Source of the DNA: Brevundimonas sp. MYb52
GTDB taxonomy: Bacteria > Pseudomonadota > Alphaproteobacteria > Caulobacterales > Caulobacteraceae
Length of the DNA stretch: 64,000 nt
NCBI RefSeq assembly: GCF_002979535.1
Contig: NZ_PCPB01000001.1
Location: 124,001-188,000, forward strand
Direction of reading: 5' to 3'
Shown here: one piece after another, positions 9,821 through 17,743 of the stretch
Layout of the letters: the number at the start of each line of letters is the position of its first letter
How positions within the stretch are numbered: position 1 is the first letter of the stretch
Translations under genes and position numbers: made by a program
The notes under the pieces: model-generated
Database searches by the model: none
What the model saw: the letters and a program-made list of their open reading frames with translations, nothing else
What the model was told of the DNA's origin: nothing

Positions 9821-9835
9821 GAACAAAATAAGAAC
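9821..9835. promoter_or_regulatory. LexA (SOS) box, perfect GTTC-N7-GTTC
   Basis: GAAC, seven bases, GAAC on the plus strand, which is the reverse complement of the alphaproteobacterial LexA operator GTTC-N7-GTTC. It sits 73 bases before the 9909 gene, whose operon leads to the SRAP protein, an SOS-linked family. It is also about 130 bases before hxsB on the other strand. The placement fits repression of the plus-strand operon best. Confidence 0.8.
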
Positions 9836-9908
9836 ATTTGACTTGTGCGGAGGAGCCTCCACCGCCTAGAGCGGCGATGGGTCGGTCGGCTGGTCTGGGA
9901 GCTGCACC

Positions 9909-10139
9909 ATGCAAATGAACTTGGAAGGAAGGGCGCTGTCGGTTGCGGAACCGACGCGCGAGGATTTCGCTCTCGGCCGTCTAATGGCGCTCTGGCAGCA
10001 CGGGGAGGCCGCGCGGGCGGACCCCGTCTTGCTGAACATGCAGGTTCGCATCGCGGCCGAACTCGCGCGGATATCGCCCGATGCGGCGGCAAAGGGCAGG
10101 GCGCTCTTCGAACGCCTGACCTCGGGCGGTCGCGCCTGA
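9909..10139 (+). CDS. Small unknown protein, first gene of a putative SOS operon
   Basis: The ATG at 9909 is preceded by a GGGAG Shine-Dalgarno sequence at the right distance. The 76-residue product is helical-looking and Ala/Arg-rich (LGRLMALWQHGEAARADPVLLNMQ), with no recognised family. It follows the LexA box at 9821-9835 and is closely followed, after three bases, by the 10143 gene. A role in the DNA damage response is inferred from this placement only. Confidence 0.6.
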   Translation: MQMNLEGRALSVAEPTREDFALGRLMALWQHGEAARADPVLLNMQVRIAAELARISPDAAAKGRALFERLTSGGRA

Positions 10140-10142
10140 GCC

Positions 10143-10460
10143 ATGGGTTTCCGTGCCTATGAGCAACGACCGCTCGCCTATCATCTGGCGACGCCGATTT
10201 CGGCGTCGGAGATGCGGCGGCGGGGCTGGGTGGCGATGGCGCGCTGTCAGGCCTGCCAGCTTGATCTGCGCATCGACCTGGACCTGATGGTGCGGCTCAA
10301 CGGGCCGGACCTAACCTTGTTCGGCCGGACCTGCCGGTGCCGACGTCTGGGGTGTTCCGGGCGGATGGTCTTCATGGGCACCCCGCCTGGGCAGCAGATC
10401 GGCCTGTTCTGGCGACTGCAGAAACCCAACGAGATCAGCGCCAAGGAGGCTCTGGGATGA
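10143..10460 (+). CDS. Small unknown protein with zinc-ribbon-like cysteines
   Basis: The 105-residue product contains a CQAC pair (about residues 35-38) and a second cysteine group (CRCRRLGC, about 64-71), an arrangement that often binds zinc, separated by a Leu/Asp-rich strand region. No family is recognised. It starts just after the stop of the preceding small gene, and its own stop overlaps the next start in an ATGA, so it is the second of a tightly packed, probably SOS-controlled, set. Confidence 0.62.
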   Translation: MGFRAYEQRPLAYHLATPISASEMRRRGWVAMARCQACQLDLRIDLDLMVRLNGPDLTLFGRTCRCRRLGCSGRMVFMGTPPGQQIGLFWRLQKPNEISAKEALG

Positions 10461-10723
10461 GAACGCCGCGTCGCGCCCGACCGAGTGATCACGACCTGGC
10501 CCGGCTGAAGGAGGCCCGGGACATTCTTGAGGGGCTGATGATCCAACTCCGTCCCTCCACGCCTGAATATCGGTCCGTGGTGAACGCCTTCGACGCTGTG
10601 CGGACGGCGGCGATCGATTGGACGGGCAATCCCGCGATCTGGAGCGGAGCGGACTCGGCGGGCCGCCGAGGCCTGCCGGATGCCTTCGTCAAACGTCCCG
10701 AACATACAAAATGGCCGCGCTAG
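10457..10723 (+). CDS. Small unknown protein, coupled to upstream gene
   Basis: The ATG at 10457 overlaps the stop of the upstream gene (ATGA), so it is preferred to an earlier in-frame start at 10337 that would overlap that gene widely. The 88-residue protein begins MRTPRRARPSDHDLARLKEA. It is charged and probably helical in its first half (ARDILEGLMIQLRPSTPEYR). No family is recognised. It lies between the LexA-box-led genes and the SRAP gene on the same strand. Confidence 0.6.
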   Translation: MRTPRRARPSDHDLARLKEARDILEGLMIQLRPSTPEYRSVVNAFDAVRTAAIDWTGNPAIWSGADSAGRRGLPDAFVKRPEHTKWPR

Positions 10724-10766
10724 AGAACGACTCCACAGCCGAGATTTGGCGTGAGAGGTTGAACTG

Positions 10767-11486
10767 ATGTGCAACAACTACTCGCTGACGAAGGGACAGG
10801 CGGCGATCCGCGACGCGGCCAAGGCCATGCGTGACCTGACCGGCAACCTCGCGCCCATGCCCGGGATATTCCCAGACTATCCCGCCCCCATTGTCCGGAC
10901 CGGCGCCGACGGCGTGCGGGAGCTGGCCCTGGCGCGCTGGGGCATGCCGTCGTCGCCCCAGGTCATCTTCGAGGCTGCGGGCCGACGCGCGGACAAGATG
11001 CGTGCACGAGGCGGCAGCGTCGATTTTGACGCCTTGCTGAAAATCGAACCGGACAAGGGCCTGACCAATATCCGCAACACGGACAGTCGGCACTGGGCGC
11101 CGCACCTGGGTCCGGCCAGGCGATGTCTGGTCCCCTTCACCAGCTTCAGCGAGTTCAATCGCGAGGCGGGCGGCGACATCTGGTTCGCCCTGGCTGAAGA
11201 TCGTCCCCTGGCCTTCTTCGCCGGTCTTTGGATGCCGGACTGGACCGGTGTGCGCAAGATCAACACCGGCCTCGAGACGATTGATCTGTTTGGTTTTCTG
11301 ACCTGCAGACCCAACGCCGAGGTGGAGGCCGTTCACCCCAAGGCCATGCCGGTCATTCTGACTCAACCGTCGGAGATCGAGCGATGGATGTCGGCGACCT
11401 GGGAGGAGGCGCGGAGCTTGCAGCGGCCGCTGGCCGATGGGACGCTTCGCATCGTGGCGCGGGGAGGGAAGCTGGATGAGGCCTGA
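10767..11486 (+). CDS. SRAP domain protein (YedK/HMCES family), abasic-site shield
   Basis: The 239-residue protein starts MCNNYSL, giving the invariant Cys2 after Met removal. It also has the Asn of the NIRN motif (about residue 94) and the His of VHPKAMPVIL (about residue 189), the three hallmark positions of SRAP. Members form a thiazolidine crosslink with abasic sites in single-stranded DNA and so protect them; the family name reflects its SOS association. The gene lies in a plus-strand cluster headed by a perfect LexA box, which agrees with that role. Confidence 0.9.
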   Translation: MCNNYSLTKGQAAIRDAAKAMRDLTGNLAPMPGIFPDYPAPIVRTGADGVRELALARWGMPSSPQVIFEAAGRRADKMRARGGSVDFDALLKIEPDKGLTNIRNTDSRHWAPHLGPARRCLVPFTSFSEFNREAGGDIWFALAEDRPLAFFAGLWMPDWTGVRKINTGLETIDLFGFLTCRPNAEVEAVHPKAMPVILTQPSEIERWMSATWEEARSLQRPLADGTLRIVARGGKLDEA

Positions 11487-11643
11487 GGACGAGAAAACCT
11501 TGGCGCTTAAGCTGTCGCGCGACGCCCTTTATTTGCATGAGCGTTCACGTAAGGCCGGCTGGATTGGCGCGTCGATCTGGCTGCGTTTCAGGGCTTTGAT
11601 GTGCGAGGAAACGGCGTCGCGATTGAGGCGTCGCACGGGCTGA
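11476..11643 (+). CDS. Small unknown protein, translationally coupled to SRAP gene
   Basis: The ATG at 11476 lies inside the end of the SRAP gene, ahead of its stop at 11484-11486, and reads a different frame for 55 residues (MRPEDEKTLALKLSRDALYL...). An in-frame start exists earlier at 11437 but lies deeper in the SRAP gene. The product is basic and helical. No family is recognised. The overlap is the only functional hint. Confidence 0.5.
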   Translation: MRPEDEKTLALKLSRDALYLHERSRKAGWIGASIWLRFRALMCEETASRLRRRTG

Positions 11644-12238
11644 TCCGATCAGGATTGGAGCAGTAGGGGTGATCTGCTGAACGCTTCCGCGGGTGCCCTT
11701 AAGCGCCCGAGATCAGGACGGCCTAGCCTTTTCGGCCTTCATCGACCCCGTCTGTAATGGCGGCCCTCGTAGCCGGGGCGGCCGATCAGCATGCCGACTG
11801 CAGGGCGGTGCGGTCTGATCCTCTTAGGCGCCCGAAGCGGCGTCCTTGCGGTTGCTGCCGGCAGGCGCGCTGGACCCGACGCTCTTCCTGGTCTCTGACC
11901 GCCGCAAGTCGTTCGGGGGCGGGCGGATCGGTTCGGGCGGCTTTGCCTGAGTGAGGAGGGGGCCTCGGAAGGCGAGGACATTCTCCTGCAAACGCGCCAG
12001 ACGGCGCGACCTCTCGAAGGGCGTATCTGACCGATAACCGGTCGGCTGGCGCAACCGCGCGCTCGACTTTCATCCCCGGCCTGACGGCCTTCCTCGCGAA
12101 ACAGGAAAGTCTCCCTTGCGGTCCTCCGCTTCGCTGCGGGGGCTCGACTACGTTCGCCCTGCGCGCCGCCCGGATCCCGGTCTCCCGATCGCCATCGAGG
12201 CCGCGGCAGGCGTGGCCCGAAAGCAAGGAGAGACGACC
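11644..12238. other. 595-base gap ahead of the mobile-element genes
   Basis: No convincing long gene lies here. A minus-strand frame at 11824-12054 could encode 76 residues containing RLARLQENVLAFRGPLL, which reads more naturally than the other frames, but there is no good start context. The right part (about 12050-12225) is presumably the leader and promoter region of the DUF736 gene and ends in an AAGGAG ribosome binding site at 12225-12230. The gap marks the change from the SOS cluster to the conjugation module. Confidence 0.4.
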
Positions 12239-12532
12239 ATGGCTTCCATCGGCACCTTCACCGCTCAAGGCGACGGCTACACCGGTTCGATCAAGACCCT
12301 GACCCTCAACGTCAAGGCGGCGGCCTTCCGGCCCAACGAGAAGAGCGACGACAAGGCGCCCGACTATCGCATCTTCGCTGGCCAGACCGAGTTCGGCGCA
12401 GCCTGGAAGAGGACGAGCCGGGAGAACCGCGACTACCTCTCGGTCAAGCTCGACGATCCCAGCTTCTCGGCTCCGATCTACGCCTCCCTGGTCGAGGCCG
12501 AGGACGGGTTCAGCCTGATCTGGTCACGCTGA
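12239..12532 (+). CDS. DUF736 family protein
   Basis: The ATG at 12239 has an AAGGAG site eight bases before it and gives 97 residues starting [21 protein letters not shown]. The later [17 protein letters not shown] and the ending GFSLIWSR match DUF736, a small beta-rich family very common on alphaproteobacterial plasmids and ICEs. The function is unknown. An earlier in-frame ATG at 12116 gives a low-complexity extension and lacks a ribosome site. It is followed by the antirestriction gene, as usual for such elements. Confidence 0.88.
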   Translation: MASIGTFTAQGDGYTGSIKTLTLNVKAAAFRPNEKSDDKAPDYRIFAGQTEFGAAWKRTSRENRDYLSVKLDDPSFSAPIYASLVEAEDGFSLIWSR

Positions 12533-12598
12533 CCGAGCCGCGGCGGCGCTGAGGCAGCGCCGCCGCCCATCCCTTTATCGCCATTCGAGGAGGCCGCC

Positions 12599-13489
12599 AT
12601 GACGCGCCCGAACGAACCCGCACGCCCCGATATCCACACCCGCATCACCCACCAGATCATCGCCCAACTGGAGGCCGGGGTCCGTCCCTGGAACCAACCC
12701 TGGGCCGCCTCGACCAGCGTCAGCCGACCGCTCCGGCACGACGGCACGCCCTACAGCGGCATCAACATCCTTCTCCTCTGGTCGGAGGCCGCCATACAAG
12801 GATTCACCGCACCGACCTGGATGACCTTCCGCCAGGCCCTGGCGCTTGGAGGCCATGTCCGGAAGGGCGAACGCGGGTCTTCCGTGGTCTACGCCAACAC
12901 CCTGATCCGTACTGACACCTCGGAAGGGGGCGAGGACGAGACCTCCCGCATTCCCTTCCTCAAGGCCTATACGGTTTTCAACACCGCCCAGATCGACGAT
13001 CTTCCTGAGCGCTATGCGCCCCAGCCGCAGCCGACGATCAATCCTGAGGTTCGCCTCAGCACGGCGGAGACCTTCTTCAAGGCATGCGGAGCGGATGTCC
13101 GGCACGGCGGCGGAAGCGCCTACTATGCGCCGGGACCGGACGTCGTGCAGATGCCTGCATTCGAGAGTTTCCAGGACGCCCAGAGCTACTACGCCACCCT
13201 GGGCCATGAGATGACCCATTGGACCCGTCATGCCAGCCGGCTAGATCGGGATCTTGGCCGTCAACGTCACGGCGACGAAGGCTATGCCCGAGAGGAACTG
13301 GTCGCGGAACTCGGCGCGGCCTTCCTTTGCGCCGACCTTGGTCTGGCGCTCGAGCCTCGCGAGGACCACGCCGCCTATATCGCTTCCTGGCTCCAGGTGC
13401 TGCGCGATGACAAGCGGTTCATCGTCTCGGCCGCCGCCCACGCACAGCGCGCGGTGGCATGGCTGCATATGCTGCAACCCGATAGCTGA
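12599..13489 (+). CDS. ardC: ArdC-like antirestriction protein with zincin-like domain
   Basis: This 296-residue protein has the N-terminal ArdC ssDNA-binding domain (IHTRITHQIIAQLEAGVRPW) and a C-terminal zincin-like metallopeptidase part with HEMTHW (about residue 204) and EELVAELGAAF (about 232). ArdC proteins help incoming conjugative DNA against host restriction. The start is preceded by GAGGAGG. It lies between the DUF736 and MobC genes, all plus strand, in the usual order of a transferable element. Confidence 0.9.
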   Translation: MTRPNEPARPDIHTRITHQIIAQLEAGVRPWNQPWAASTSVSRPLRHDGTPYSGINILLLWSEAAIQGFTAPTWMTFRQALALGGHVRKGERGSSVVYANTLIRTDTSEGGEDETSRIPFLKAYTVFNTAQIDDLPERYAPQPQPTINPEVRLSTAETFFKACGADVRHGGGSAYYAPGPDVVQMPAFESFQDAQSYYATLGHEMTHWTRHASRLDRDLGRQRHGDEGYAREELVAELGAAFLCADLGLALEPREDHAAYIASWLQVLRDDKRFIVSAAAHAQRAVAWLHMLQPDS

Positions 13490-13709
13490 AATCGGCCTCT
13501 ACCGGTCGGTGTCCCGCATCGCTGCGACGGCGCCGGCCGGGAAGGTGGGCTGGACCTCTCTGCCTTCTGTCGTGCTGAGGTGGCGGTTGAGCGCGCAAAG
13601 CCGCCCGTCGGGCGGGGTGGGATCATCCGTAGGCCTACGGGGAGAGGCAATGAGCGGTCTAGGGCAGGATAGGCTTTGCGCCGGCAATGTCTGACAGAGC
13701 CTTTTCCCT

Positions 13710-14231
13710 ATGGACCGCTTCACCGTTCGTCTTCCTCCTGACCTGGCCCGCCGCTTCGATGCGGCGGCGAGCGCTTGCGGCGGTCGGTCGAGGCTGTTGA
13801 GGCGGCTGATCGAGGGTTCGGCGGCGGATGGGGATCCGATCTCCGGAACGGCGCCGGCGGAGCTGCTGACCGGAAAGCTGACCTTGAGACTGGGCGCCAC
13901 CGACCTTGCTGCCGTTGAGGTCGCGGCTGCGGCGGTCGGTCTGTCTCGCACACAGTGGGTGGTCGCCCTCGTGCGCCGACGGCTCCATGCACGGCCGCAG
14001 CTTTCGCCGCCCGAGGCTGCCGCTTTCATCGAGGTCCAGCGCGACCTGCGTCGTATCGGCGTGAACCTGAACCAGATCGCTCGGACCGTGAACGCGACGG
14101 TTCCGGGAGAGCGGGCGCCTGATGAGGAACTGGCCCGGGTCGTCGCCTTCGCAGAGGAAGTCAGGGGCGGCCTGTCGGGTCTGCGTCGGGCGTTTGAGGG
14201 CAATCTCGACTACTGGTCGGCCGGGTCGTGA
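13710..14231 (+). CDS. mobC: MobC-like relaxosome accessory protein
   Basis: The 173-residue protein begins MDRFTVRLPPDLARRFDAAA, a ribbon-helix-helix-like start. It contains LRRIGVNLNQIARTVN near residue 110, the signature of bacterial mobilisation (MobC) proteins, which bind near oriT and help the relaxase. Its stop overlaps the start of the relaxase gene, so the two are probably co-translated. The 220 bases upstream (13490-13709) are a candidate place for oriT, although I see no decisive nick-site motif. Confidence 0.85.
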   Translation: MDRFTVRLPPDLARRFDAAASACGGRSRLLRRLIEGSAADGDPISGTAPAELLTGKLTLRLGATDLAAVEVAAAAVGLSRTQWVVALVRRRLHARPQLSPPEAAAFIEVQRDLRRIGVNLNQIARTVNATVPGERAPDEELARVVAFAEEVRGGLSGLRRAFEGNLDYWSAGS

Positions 14232-15259
14232 CGGACTTCCGGTCGCCATTCGGTTTCGAGGAGGCGCTGCGGCCGCCGGTTCAGCCAGGCCGTGCGCGGA
14301 TCACGCGGCCGGTGCTTGGGCCGAGTGGATCGGGCGGCGGCAAGGGGGCGCGGGCGGCGCTCGCGCGCGTGGCCCGACGCGTGCCGGAAGCCATGGTCAA
14401 GATCACCGGCAAGACGCGAGACGCCGGCCATCTCGCCCGTCACCTCGACTATATCTCCCGCAGCGGACGCCTGCCTCTGGAAGGTCCGGACGGCGAGCGT
14501 CTGGCCGGTCGCGTCGAGGTGCGGGCGCTCGCGGACGACTGGGCGGGGGAACTGTCGGTCGAGCCGCTACGACGGCGAACGGCTGTCTCCATGTCGATCG
14601 TGCTCAGCATGCCGGCGGGCACGGAGGCCTTCCGTGTCGAGGACGCGTCGCGGGCCTTCGCGGAGAAGGTGTTCGGCGAGCGCTTCGCCTATGTCTTCGT
14701 CCTGCACGACGAGGACCGGCATCCGCACGTCCACCTGACCGTTCGTATGTCAGGGCGCGAGGGCGCGCGGCTGAATCCGAGGAAGGCGGACCTCCAGAGA
14801 TGGCGGGAGGTCTTCGCCGAAGCCCTGCGGGAGCGAGGCGTCGAGGCGGAGGCGACGCCGCGGCGCGCGCGGGGCGTCGTGCAGAAGGCGGAGCACACCT
14901 CGGTTCGCAAGGCGCGTGAGCGGTTCGAGGCTGGGGCCGGCCCCATGCCGAAGGTGCTCGCGGGCGCCTTGCGCGAGGCGGCGCGCGGGGAGGGCGAGAT
15001 GGCAAGCTGGGAGCGTCAGTCGATTGAGCGTCAGCGTCTCATCCGGCGCGCCTATGTCGCTGATGCCCTGGCCCTGTCCCGCTCTGTTGATCCACGGGAA
15101 CGCGAACTCGGCCGTTCGGTCGAGGCCTTCGTCCGCGGCCTGCCCAAGCCCGAGACCCGGCGGATGCGCCTGCGCGACGAGATCGCGGCGGTCCGGGATC
15201 GCGCTGATGGTGGAGCGACGCGGTCGCCGGAGCCGGGGGCCCGGGGCCGTTCCCGCTGA
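14228..15259 (+). CDS. Relaxase, VirD2/MobA-type nuclease
   Basis: This 343-residue protein has the histidine motif of relaxases, FVLHDEDRHPHVHLTVRM (about residues 157-174), and an N-terminal region with TRDAGHLARHLDYISR (about 61-76). The catalytic Tyr is probably in the latter. It would nick oriT and lead the DNA strand to VirD4. The C-terminal third is Arg/Glu-rich and helical. It overlaps mobC by four bases and converges with the hipA gene. Confidence 0.85.
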   Translation: MTDFRSPFGFEEALRPPVQPGRARITRPVLGPSGSGGGKGARAALARVARRVPEAMVKITGKTRDAGHLARHLDYISRSGRLPLEGPDGERLAGRVEVRALADDWAGELSVEPLRRRTAVSMSIVLSMPAGTEAFRVEDASRAFAEKVFGERFAYVFVLHDEDRHPHVHLTVRMSGREGARLNPRKADLQRWREVFAEALRERGVEAEATPRRARGVVQKAEHTSVRKARERFEAGAGPMPKVLAGALREAARGEGEMASWERQSIERQRLIRRAYVADALALSRSVDPRERELGRSVEAFVRGLPKPETRRMRLRDEIAAVRDRADGGATRSPEPGARGRSR

Positions 15260-15266
15260 GGCGATG

Positions 15267-16583
15267 TCAGTCGGTTTTGGCCGCCTTCAGTTCAAGGCGG
15301 AGGGCGCGCTGGATGCGGACCGCATCGGCCTCATAGACCCCGGCGTCGTCGGCGTAGGCGCGCCAGGCCGATACCGGGGCGCTGACTTCCGCGATGAGGG
15401 CGAGGGCCCTTCTCCGGCTGAAGCCGCAGTAGGCCCCGAAGGCGACGAGGTCCTCCAGGTTAAAGTCGTCGCGCTTGCCGTTCAGGCTCATCTGGTGCTG
15501 TCGGGTCCAGGGGCCTGAGGGGTTGTAGGCATAGGCCACGTCATAGGCGGGGGAGAGCCGCCAGGCGCCGGTGCGGTCCATCAGGAAGGCGATGTTCTTG
15601 ACGTGGTCGTCCTGGTTGCGGATCAGGATGTTGAAGACCGCGCGGCGGAACTGCTGCTCGATATCGACCGCCGGCAGGCCGAGCCGGCGAATGGTCTCGA
15701 CGGCCTGTTCGTAGGCATAGGCGCCGGTGGCGTTGAAATCGAAATGACGGATGGCCGCCAGGGACTGCATGTGCAGCTTGTCGCCCGTGGACGTCCGGTC
15801 GAAGCGCCGGGTCATGAAATGGCTTCGGCCGCCTTCCTGGTGAAGGCGGCATTCGGACATGTCGATGCCGGCGTCGGCCGCCATGCGCGAGAAGGCGTAT
15901 TCGATCAAGCCGAAGCCCTGGGGATCGGCAAGCTCCTTGTCGCGGTTGTTGCTTACCCCGTCGAACTTGATCAGCCAGTAGGTGAAGCCGGCATCCGCGG
16001 GGAGTTGGCCGGACCGGAACTCGCCGGTTGTGGCGTTCCAGGCGAGGACGGCCTTGGCGCGGGCGCCGCCGGCCGAGGTGCCGACGCGCAGGATCTCTTC
16101 CAGCGTATCCCGGTCGTCTTCTCCGGACAGGACGCCGTGCAGGTCGGCGCGGGCGTCGAGGACCTGGTTGGCGAGATCGACGAGGGCGTCGATCTGGATC
16201 GGGCGCGAACGGCGCTCGGCCTTGAGCACGGTCGGGTGGAACTCAAGCGCCCCCATGCCGCGCGTGCCGATGTAGCAGAGGCGTTCGACGGGATTGAAGC
16301 TGGCGGCGTCCCGGCCTTCGCGTGCGAGCCAGGCGTCAATCAGGGCGTTGCCGTATTTGTCGGGAAGGGAATCCGCCAGGAGACCCGGCAGGCCCTTGAA
16401 GGCGTCTCGCGGCAGTTCCGGAAAGGCGTAGGGGGCCGCGTTCAGCGGCATGGCGAGCGGCGCCAACTCCACGCCGCTGCCGAGGAAGTCGGGCATGTAC
16501 TGGAAGACGGCATGGCCGCGCGCCTCGACCCAGCTGACGGCGCCGATGTCCGTGCCCCAAAGGCGGATGGTGGCGTCGGTCAT
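15267..16583 (-). CDS. hipA: HipA-type serine/threonine kinase toxin
   Basis: This 438-residue protein has the HipA N-terminal domain (TIRLWGTDIGAVSW), the ATP-binding region (VGTSAGGARAKAVLAW, about residues 168-183), the catalytic loop RNQDDHVKNIAFLMD (about 320) and SPAYDVAYAY. HipA kinases phosphorylate a cellular target, glutamyl-tRNA synthetase in the E. coli case, and slow growth. The start overlaps the antitoxin stop (ATGA). In a conjugative module the pair probably aids maintenance. The target here is not known. Confidence 0.9.
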   Translation of the reverse strand: MTDATIRLWGTDIGAVSWVEARGHAVFQYMPDFLGSGVELAPLAMPLNAAPYAFPELPRDAFKGLPGLLADSLPDKYGNALIDAWLAREGRDAASFNPVERLCYIGTRGMGALEFHPTVLKAERRSRPIQIDALVDLANQVLDARADLHGVLSGEDDRDTLEEILRVGTSAGGARAKAVLAWNATTGEFRSGQLPADAGFTYWLIKFDGVSNNRDKELADPQGFGLIEYAFSRMAADAGIDMSECRLHQEGGRSHFMTRRFDRTSTGDKLHMQSLAAIRHFDFNATGAYAYEQAVETIRRLGLPAVDIEQQFRRAVFNILIRNQDDHVKNIAFLMDRTGAWRLSPAYDVAYAYNPSGPWTRQHQMSLNGKRDDFNLEDLVAFGAYCGFSRRRALALIAEVSAPVSAWRAYADDAGVYEADAVRIQRALRLELKAAKTD

Positions 16584-16924
16584 GACTTGTCGCCCCAGGC
16601 CCAGCGGGAGGCGGGTGGGGGCGAGGATGCTGGCGCTGCGCGTTGGCGTTCCCTGCCGGCCGGCCGCACCCGTTCGACCGGACGGATGTCCAAGGCGGGC
16701 GTCAGGGCGTCGAGGCGGCCGGCGATCTGCAGGGCGTCCATTGCGCGGATGAGATTGTCGAGGGAGACGTTCTTTCCGTCTTCCAGACGACGCAGGGTGC
16801 TGAGGGAAATCCCTGCCTCCGTCGCGAGCTGCGCCTGGGTGAGGTTCCGGCTGAGGCGTTCAGCCGCCAGTCCGCGACCCAGACGTTCAGCCTGGCGATT
16901 GATCTCTGCCTCGGCGCGCGACAT
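16580..16924 (-). CDS. hipB: HipB-like XRE antitoxin and autorepressor
   Basis: The ATG at 16924 is chosen because GGAGG lies seven bases upstream; the product, starting MSRAEAEINRQAERLGRGL, has 114 residues. A longer frame from 16957 exists, but its first 11 codons are made by the operator palindrome. The Cro/C1 helix-turn-helix covers about residues 15-65 (LTQAQLATEAGISLSTLRRLEDG). The C-terminal tail is Pro/Ala/Arg-rich. HipB proteins neutralise HipA and repress their own promoter, which here carries four repeated operator-like sequences. Confidence 0.85.
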   Translation of the reverse strand: MSRAEAEINRQAERLGRGLAAERLSRNLTQAQLATEAGISLSTLRRLEDGKNVSLDNLIRAMDALQIAGRLDALTPALDIRPVERVRPAGRERQRAAPASSPPPASRWAWGDKS

Positions 16925-16934
16925 GCAATCCTCC

Positions 16935-17076
16935 ATATATGAGCGATTATCGCTCATGGGACATGGTAACGTCTATATATGAACGATTGTGAGGAGTCCA
17001 ATAGCGACTCTGGTATCGCTCATATATGAGTGGTTGTGTCGTCTTTGGAGTATAATCGTTCATATATGGACGGTTG
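16935..17076. promoter_or_regulatory. Four operator-like repeats upstream of hipBA
   Basis: Four copies of ATATATGARCGATW occur. Two are on the plus strand (from 16935 and 16975). Two are on the minus strand, within 17014-17036 and 17054-17076. The first copy merges into a perfect 19-base palindrome (16939-16957) and the third contains CTCATATATGAG. The local base composition is much more AT-rich than the surroundings. This is the expected layout for a HipB-autoregulated promoter and may also touch the 17081 gene end. Confidence 0.7.
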
Positions 17077-17080
17077 TACT

Positions 17081-17743
17081 TCAACGCTCTCGGTCCCGTC
17101 TTCGTGTCTGGGCCTGACCGGCCTCGCGTTCGAACAGCCTACCGGCGTCGAGGTGGCGGATCACGCGGGCGACGGCGCGCTGCATCAGACGGGCCTGGGC
17201 GGCGGGGTCCTTTATGAGCGAGCGAACGGCGATCGCGACCTGGGCCATCCGCGATGGGGCCTGTGCTTGGGCGCGGGCCCGATCACCATCCTTTTTGGCT
17301 GTCTTGCCGGCCGGGGTTTTCCGCTCCGCCGCCTGACGGTCGATCTCCCGGGGGCGATAGCCCCGCACCTGGAGGTCTAGGGCCTGAGCCTGGACCCAGA
17401 CCTCGCGCCGGAAGGCGGGGTCGCCACTGACGACGATCTCGCGCCAGCCGCGGTGGTCGGCGATCCGCAACATGTCCCTAACCACGTCCGGATAGGGCTC
17501 GCGCGCGGTCAGGCGTCCGCCGTGATCACGGAAAAGCGCGTCTTCGCCCCGGTTGTCCCGGTGGAAGCGTTCGGCCCTGCCTCTCCGGTCGTGCTCGACC
17601 AGGTATTTCGCCTCCAGCCCCTCGGGCAGGTCGCCCTTGTGACGCGAGATCGGGGCCGCTCTCGGAGAACGGCCGGGCGGCGGGCCAAGTCCATTCTCCG
17701 TCTCGCGGCCTGGCGTCTCGGCGGTTCTGTTTCTGGCCATCAC
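17081..17743 (-). CDS. LPD7-like protein of the conjugative module
   Basis: This 220-residue protein contains YLVEHDRRGRAERFHRDNRG and the segment DMLRIADHRGWREIVVSGDPAFRREVW (positions about 85-115). These match large polyvalent-protein-associated domain 7 (LPD7), found in or beside relaxases and DNA-transfer proteins of alphaproteobacterial elements. The rest is Arg/Ala-rich and low in complexity. Its start (17743) overlaps the end of the VirD4 gene, so it is the last gene of the transfer operon. The exact function is unknown; a DNA-processing role is inferred. Confidence 0.75.
   Translation of the reverse strand: MMARNRTAETPGRETENGLGPPPGRSPRAAPISRHKGDLPEGLEAKYLVEHDRRGRAERFHRDNRGEDALFRDHGGRLTAREPYPDVVRDMLRIADHRGWREIVVSGDPAFRREVWVQAQALDLQVRGYRPREIDRQAAERKTPAGKTAKKDGDRARAQAQAPSRMAQVAIAVRSLIKDPAAQARLMQRAVARVIRHLDAGRLFEREAGQAQTRRRDRER

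Noticed and set aside
9692..9908. Search for an HxsD gene upstream of hxsB
   Set aside because: Only low-quality frames are open there and no LLNDYxLRE-like motif was found; HxsD is not called.
10723..10766. Second LexA-like site before the SRAP gene
   Set aside because: GAAC occurs but without a second half at seven bases; only the 9821 site is perfect.
11824..12054. Minus-strand 76-codon frame with natural-looking segment
   Set aside because: No good ribosome site or family match; mentioned only in the gap entry.
15603..16982. Long antisense open frame over hipA/hipB (459 codons)
   Set aside because: It mirrors well-supported HipA and HipB motifs on the other strand and has Gly/Arg/Ala-rich shadow composition.
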